From the NCBI GenBank assembly GCA_946481735.1, contig CAMLOU010000002.1, positions 1 to 64,000 on the forward strand: a stretch of 64,000 bases of DNA, in the 5' to 3' direction. Shown here one piece after another: positions 61,261-64,000 of the stretch (position 1 is its first letter; each line of letters starts with the position of its first letter). The DNA comes from an uncultured Cellvibrio sp. (GTDB lineage: Bacteria; Pseudomonadota; Gammaproteobacteria; Pseudomonadales; Cellvibrionaceae). Both the position numbers and the translations under genes were made by a program. The notes under the pieces are model-generated. The model did not search any database and was not told where the DNA came from. It was given only the letters and a program-made list of their open reading frames with translations.

Positions 61261-62601
61261 TCAGCGAATGTGCCACTGCAAACGGTAACCGGGTCTGCCG
61301 GGCGCGGCCACAAAATCAGCGCACACCCATAGATCCCCTACCGCTGCCAAGTGACCATCGACGTAGACAAGTGGCAGTTGTTCGCGCCACCAGGGTTCCA
61401 GGCCGTGCTCCTGCAGCAGTTTTTTTAAGGTTTGCGAGTGCGCGCGGCCGGCGGGACGGCAGCGCTCACCACCGATGCGCCAACGCAGTTCAACCCGGCT
61501 AATGTCAGCACGCAAACATGATGCGGGAGCGGCTGAGGAACAATATTCAAACGTTAGTAACGCATTGGCCGATAAAACCACGTCCTGCGTAGTGCCGATT
61601 AAATTCCCCACAGTGGGTGGCGATTCCTTTTGCGCGGGTGCCAGGGCCATTACAGGCATGGCATATAACCGTTCCCGAAAGCGCTGGACCGCCACATCGC
61701 CCCAACGCACATCGGCCTCAGCGTCAACGCGGCCATTGATGAGTTGGTCGTCAAGTTGCTGCAAGTGGGCGTGTTCGGGAGCGGCATAGCACTGCTGACG
61801 AAACCAGTAGCGCAAGAGGTTATGACGGCGCGCCACTGACATATCGCGTAACACGGCAAGAAGGAGGCTGGCGCCTTGTCGTTCCGGTCGCGGTGCTGCA
61901 CGCGCCAGATCCTCAGCGGCCAGTTCCTGCAACAGTTGTTCGCTATCCGCACACGCCTGCGCACTTTGCTGCCAGCGGCGCGTGTAATCCGGCCAGCGCC
62001 CCGCGAGTGAAGGCATAACCTGGTGGCGGAGATAATTGCGATCATAGTGGGTGTCGGCGTTACTGTCGTCGTTTACCCAAGCCAGCTGATGCGCAATCGC
62101 ATAAGCCTCCAGGTCAGCCCGTTTGATATCCAGCAGCGGGCGCACCAAAATGCCCGCTCCCAGCGGACGCTGCCGTGCCATGGCTGCCAAACCGCGCGGG
62201 CCGCTGCCACGCAGTAAGCGCAGCAGCATGGTTTCAGCCTGATCATCCGCGTGATGCGCCGTCAGTAAACAGTCACCTTCGCGAACGTGGGCCTCAAAGA
62301 CGGCATAACGTGCCGCGCGTGCCGCGTCTTCCAAACCGCGACCGCTGGGCTCAACCACGACGGATTGCGCAATGTATTCAACACCCAACGCAGCACACAA
62401 CGCCGCGCAGTGTTGCTGCCAATCAGATGCATAGGGAGAAATCTGATGGTTAACGTGGAGCGCGGCGATCGGCGTCGGCAACCTGAGATGCACCAGGGCA
62501 TGCAGCAATACCACAGAATCCAGTCCACCACTCAGCGCTACCCACAGACGCCGCGCGTCTGATGGCAAGTGTTGACGTAACGTCGTGGAAGTAAAAACCA
62601 T
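61261..62601 (-). CDS. tilS: tRNA(Ile)-lysidine synthetase
   Basis: Encodes 446 residues from the ATG at 62599-62601 (MVFTSTTLRQHLP); the frame remains open upstream, but similarity begins here. The PP-loop SGGLDS is at 24-29, followed by LLTAHHADDQAETMLLRLLRGSG and the TilS-specific C-terminal domain (LRWRIGGERCRPAGRAHSQTLKKLLQE). It converts C34 of the minor tRNAIle to lysidine, an essential decoding step. accA, a frequent upstream neighbour, is absent; a divergent S9 peptidase gene lies there instead. Confidence 0.95.
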   Translation of the reverse strand: MVFTSTTLRQHLPSDARRLWVALSGGLDSVVLLHALVHLRLPTPIAALHVNHQISPYASDWQQHCAALCAALGVEYIAQSVVVEPSGRGLEDAARAARYAVFEAHVREGDCLLTAHHADDQAETMLLRLLRGSGPRGLAAMARQRPLGAGILVRPLLDIKRADLEAYAIAHQLAWVNDDSNADTHYDRNYLRHQVMPSLAGRWPDYTRRWQQSAQACADSEQLLQELAAEDLARAAPRPERQGASLLLAVLRDMSVARRHNLLRYWFRQQCYAAPEHAHLQQLDDQLINGRVDAEADVRWGDVAVQRFRERLYAMPVMALAPAQKESPPTVGNLIGTTQDVVLSANALLTFEYCSSAAPASCLRADISRVELRWRIGGERCRPAGRAHSQTLKKLLQEHGLEPWWREQLPLVYVDGHLAAVGDLWVCADFVAAPGRPGYRLQWHIR

Positions 62602-62723
62602 AGTAAAAATCCAGCCATAAATGCCGCCATTAAACCCGAATCGACACGGAATAAAAACCGGCGGTTGAAGTCCCAAGCGGGACAAAGGCACAATGCCGGC
62701 CACTTAACCGACAGGCGTCATGT

Positions 62724-64000
62724 ATGAAAGAGACACGCTTATCCGCCGCTTATGGCAGTTGGACATCGCCCATCAGCGCAGCTTCGCTGACGGAGAAAAC
62801 CGTACAACTGAGCGAACCGCGTTTTGATGGCGAAGTCATCTATTGGCTGGAGTCACGCCCGCAGGAAAAAGGACGCAATGCCCTGGTCCGTCTGCATGAC
62901 GGCGTGCGCGAAGACCTATTGCCTGCCCCCGCCAGCGTGCGCACCCGCGCCTATGAATATGGCGGCGGCAATTATGCGGTTCACCATCAGTTTGTCTATC
63001 TGGTGCTGGATGCTGACCAGCGGGTATATCGCCTGGATACGATTCACCACACATTACAGCCGCTAAGTCCGGAAGGCCCCTACCATTACGCAGATTTTTG
63101 TGTGGATGAACAACATCAACAATTGATTTGTGTGCGGGAAGACCATTCGCAAACAGGCCAGGAGCCCGTCAACACGATTGTCGCGTTGGCGCTGGACGGT
63201 TCACAACAGGTGCACGTACTCGTCAGCGGCGCCGATTTTTATAGCAACCCACGGGTGAGCCCCGATGGCAAGAGTCTGTCCTGGTTGTCCTGGCAACACC
63301 CCCAAATGCCGTGGGACGGCACCGAGTGTTTTATTGCTGACTTTACCGATAAACACGCCCTGGCCACGCCCGTAAAAATAGCGGGCAGCATGCAGGAATC
63401 CATCTTTCAACCGGAGTGGTCTCCCGCTGGCGACCTGGTGCTGGTTTCGGACAACAGTAACTGGTGGAATTTATATCGTTGGACGCGAAACAATCCGCAA
63501 CTCGATCCCCTGTGCAACAGGGAAGCAGAATTTGCTACGCCGCGCTGGGTATTCGGCATGTCCACCTTCGGCTTCCTTGATGCCACTACGCTTTTATGTT
63601 GTTACAGCCAACAAGGTCGTTGGCATCTGGCCTGCCTGAATCTGTTGGATAAAAACCTGCACACCATCGCGTGCGATTTAACCGACATATCAGCCATTCA
63701 CTGTCGCGCCGGCAAAGCCTTATTGCTCGGCGGAAACCCACAGCGCAGTACTTCTCTGTATCTTTACGATCATGCGACGCGCACCTTAACAACGCTGGCC
63801 CAATCTGCCCAACAAACACCGGACGCCGCGTATCTTTCCCAACCCCAGCCGGTCAGTTTTCCGACCCAGGATAATGAAATAGCTCATGGGTTTTATTATC
63901 CGCCGCACAACCCGGACTTCACCGCGCCAGCTGAGTCAAAGCCCCCCTTGGTAGTGATGTGCCACGGCGGCCCGACAGCGGCAACCTCATCCACATTGAA
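62724..64000 (+). CDS. S9-family peptidase (prolyl oligopeptidase/acylaminoacyl type), C-terminus cut
   Basis: Reads open from the ATG at 62724 to the window edge (about 425 residues). It starts MKETRLSAAYGSWTSPISAA and has no signal peptide. The visible part is mostly a beta-propeller domain (YYEGGGNYAV-like YEYGGGNYAVHHQF, SPDGKSLSWLSWQHPQMPWD, PEWSPAGDLVLVSDNSNWWN). It then enters the alpha/beta hydrolase domain at PPLVVMCHGGPT, the usual oxyanion-side HGGPT motif. The catalytic Ser, Asp and His lie beyond the window. Such enzymes cleave short peptides; cytosolic location is inferred. It diverges from tilS. Confidence 0.9.
   Translation, partial: MKETRLSAAYGSWTSPISAASLTEKTVQLSEPRFDGEVIYWLESRPQEKGRNALVRLHDGVREDLLPAPASVRTRAYEYGGGNYAVHHQFVYLVLDADQRVYRLDTIHHTLQPLSPEGPYHYADFCVDEQHQQLICVREDHSQTGQEPVNTIVALALDGSQQVHVLVSGADFYSNPRVSPDGKSLSWLSWQHPQMPWDGTECFIADFTDKHALATPVKIAGSMQESIFQPEWSPAGDLVLVSDNSNWWNLYRWTRNNPQLDPLCNREAEFATPRWVFGMSTFGFLDATTLLCCYSQQGRWHLACLNLLDKNLHTIACDLTDISAIHCRAGKALLLGGNPQRSTSLYLYDHATRTLTTLAQSAQQTPDAAYLSQPQPVSFPTQDNEIAHGFYYPPHNPDFTAPAESKPPLVVMCHGGPTAATSSTL

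Overview
The window reads as a gammaproteobacterial chromosome segment with dense coding and moderate GC. Protein similarity and gene order (dcd-mrp, metG next to rsxABCDGE, recA/recX, mutS, fdxA/rpoS/nlpD/pcm/truD, ispF-ispD-ftsB-eno-kdsA-pyrG, tilS) point to a relative of Pseudomonas, most likely Cellvibrio/Cellvibrionaceae. The genus is an inference. No rRNA, tRNA, CRISPR array, prophage or intact insertion sequence was seen.

Layout. 1-3 kb: end of an HI0933-type flavoprotein, dcd and mrp/apbC, all on the minus strand, with an inverted pair of REP elements. 3-13 kb: an accessory block lying between mrp and metG. It holds an RND efflux pair, two tiny envelope-stress type proteins (DUF3309, entericidin-like), a DUF938 methyltransferase, a histone-deacetylase-like amidohydrolase, and a LysR/GST/PPOX cluster. 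13-22.5 kb: metG, the six-gene Rsx/Rnf electron-transport operon and an MscS channel. 22.5-24 kb: a DUF945 protein. 24.2-33.4 kb: the most unusual part, a cluster with an Anbu-type proteasome-related protease, a transglutaminase-DUF2126 (putative amidoligase) fusion, a circularly permuted ATP-grasp/alpha-E fusion and a second transglutaminase. It is interrupted by a divergent solute-binding-protein gene. 33.4-38.9 kb: RoxA-type ribosomal oxygenase, GNAT enzyme, small hypothetical protein, an HU protein with a histone-H1-like tail, a HIT protein and proS. 38.9-44 kb: a LamG lipoprotein and a second RND efflux pair. 44-50.5 kb: recX, a DUF4136 lipoprotein, recA with a LexA operator, pncC, mutS and fdxA. 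50.6-62.6 kb: a minus-strand housekeeping region from rpoS through tilS. It encodes stationary-phase control, cell-wall amidase activation, isoaspartate repair, tRNA modification, isoprenoid, Kdo, glycolysis and CTP synthesis, and divisome functions. 62.7 kb to the end: the N-terminal part of an S9 peptidase.

Functional themes. The housekeeping genes form conserved operons, mostly with short gaps or overlaps. The Anbu cluster is predicted from family knowledge to make, and perhaps remove, an unknown peptide or amide modification. Two classes of extragenic palindrome recur: GTAG-type REPs (six copies) and two long perfect inverted repeats that share a similar core. Neither class encodes protein, and both may mark mobile or RNA-structural elements.
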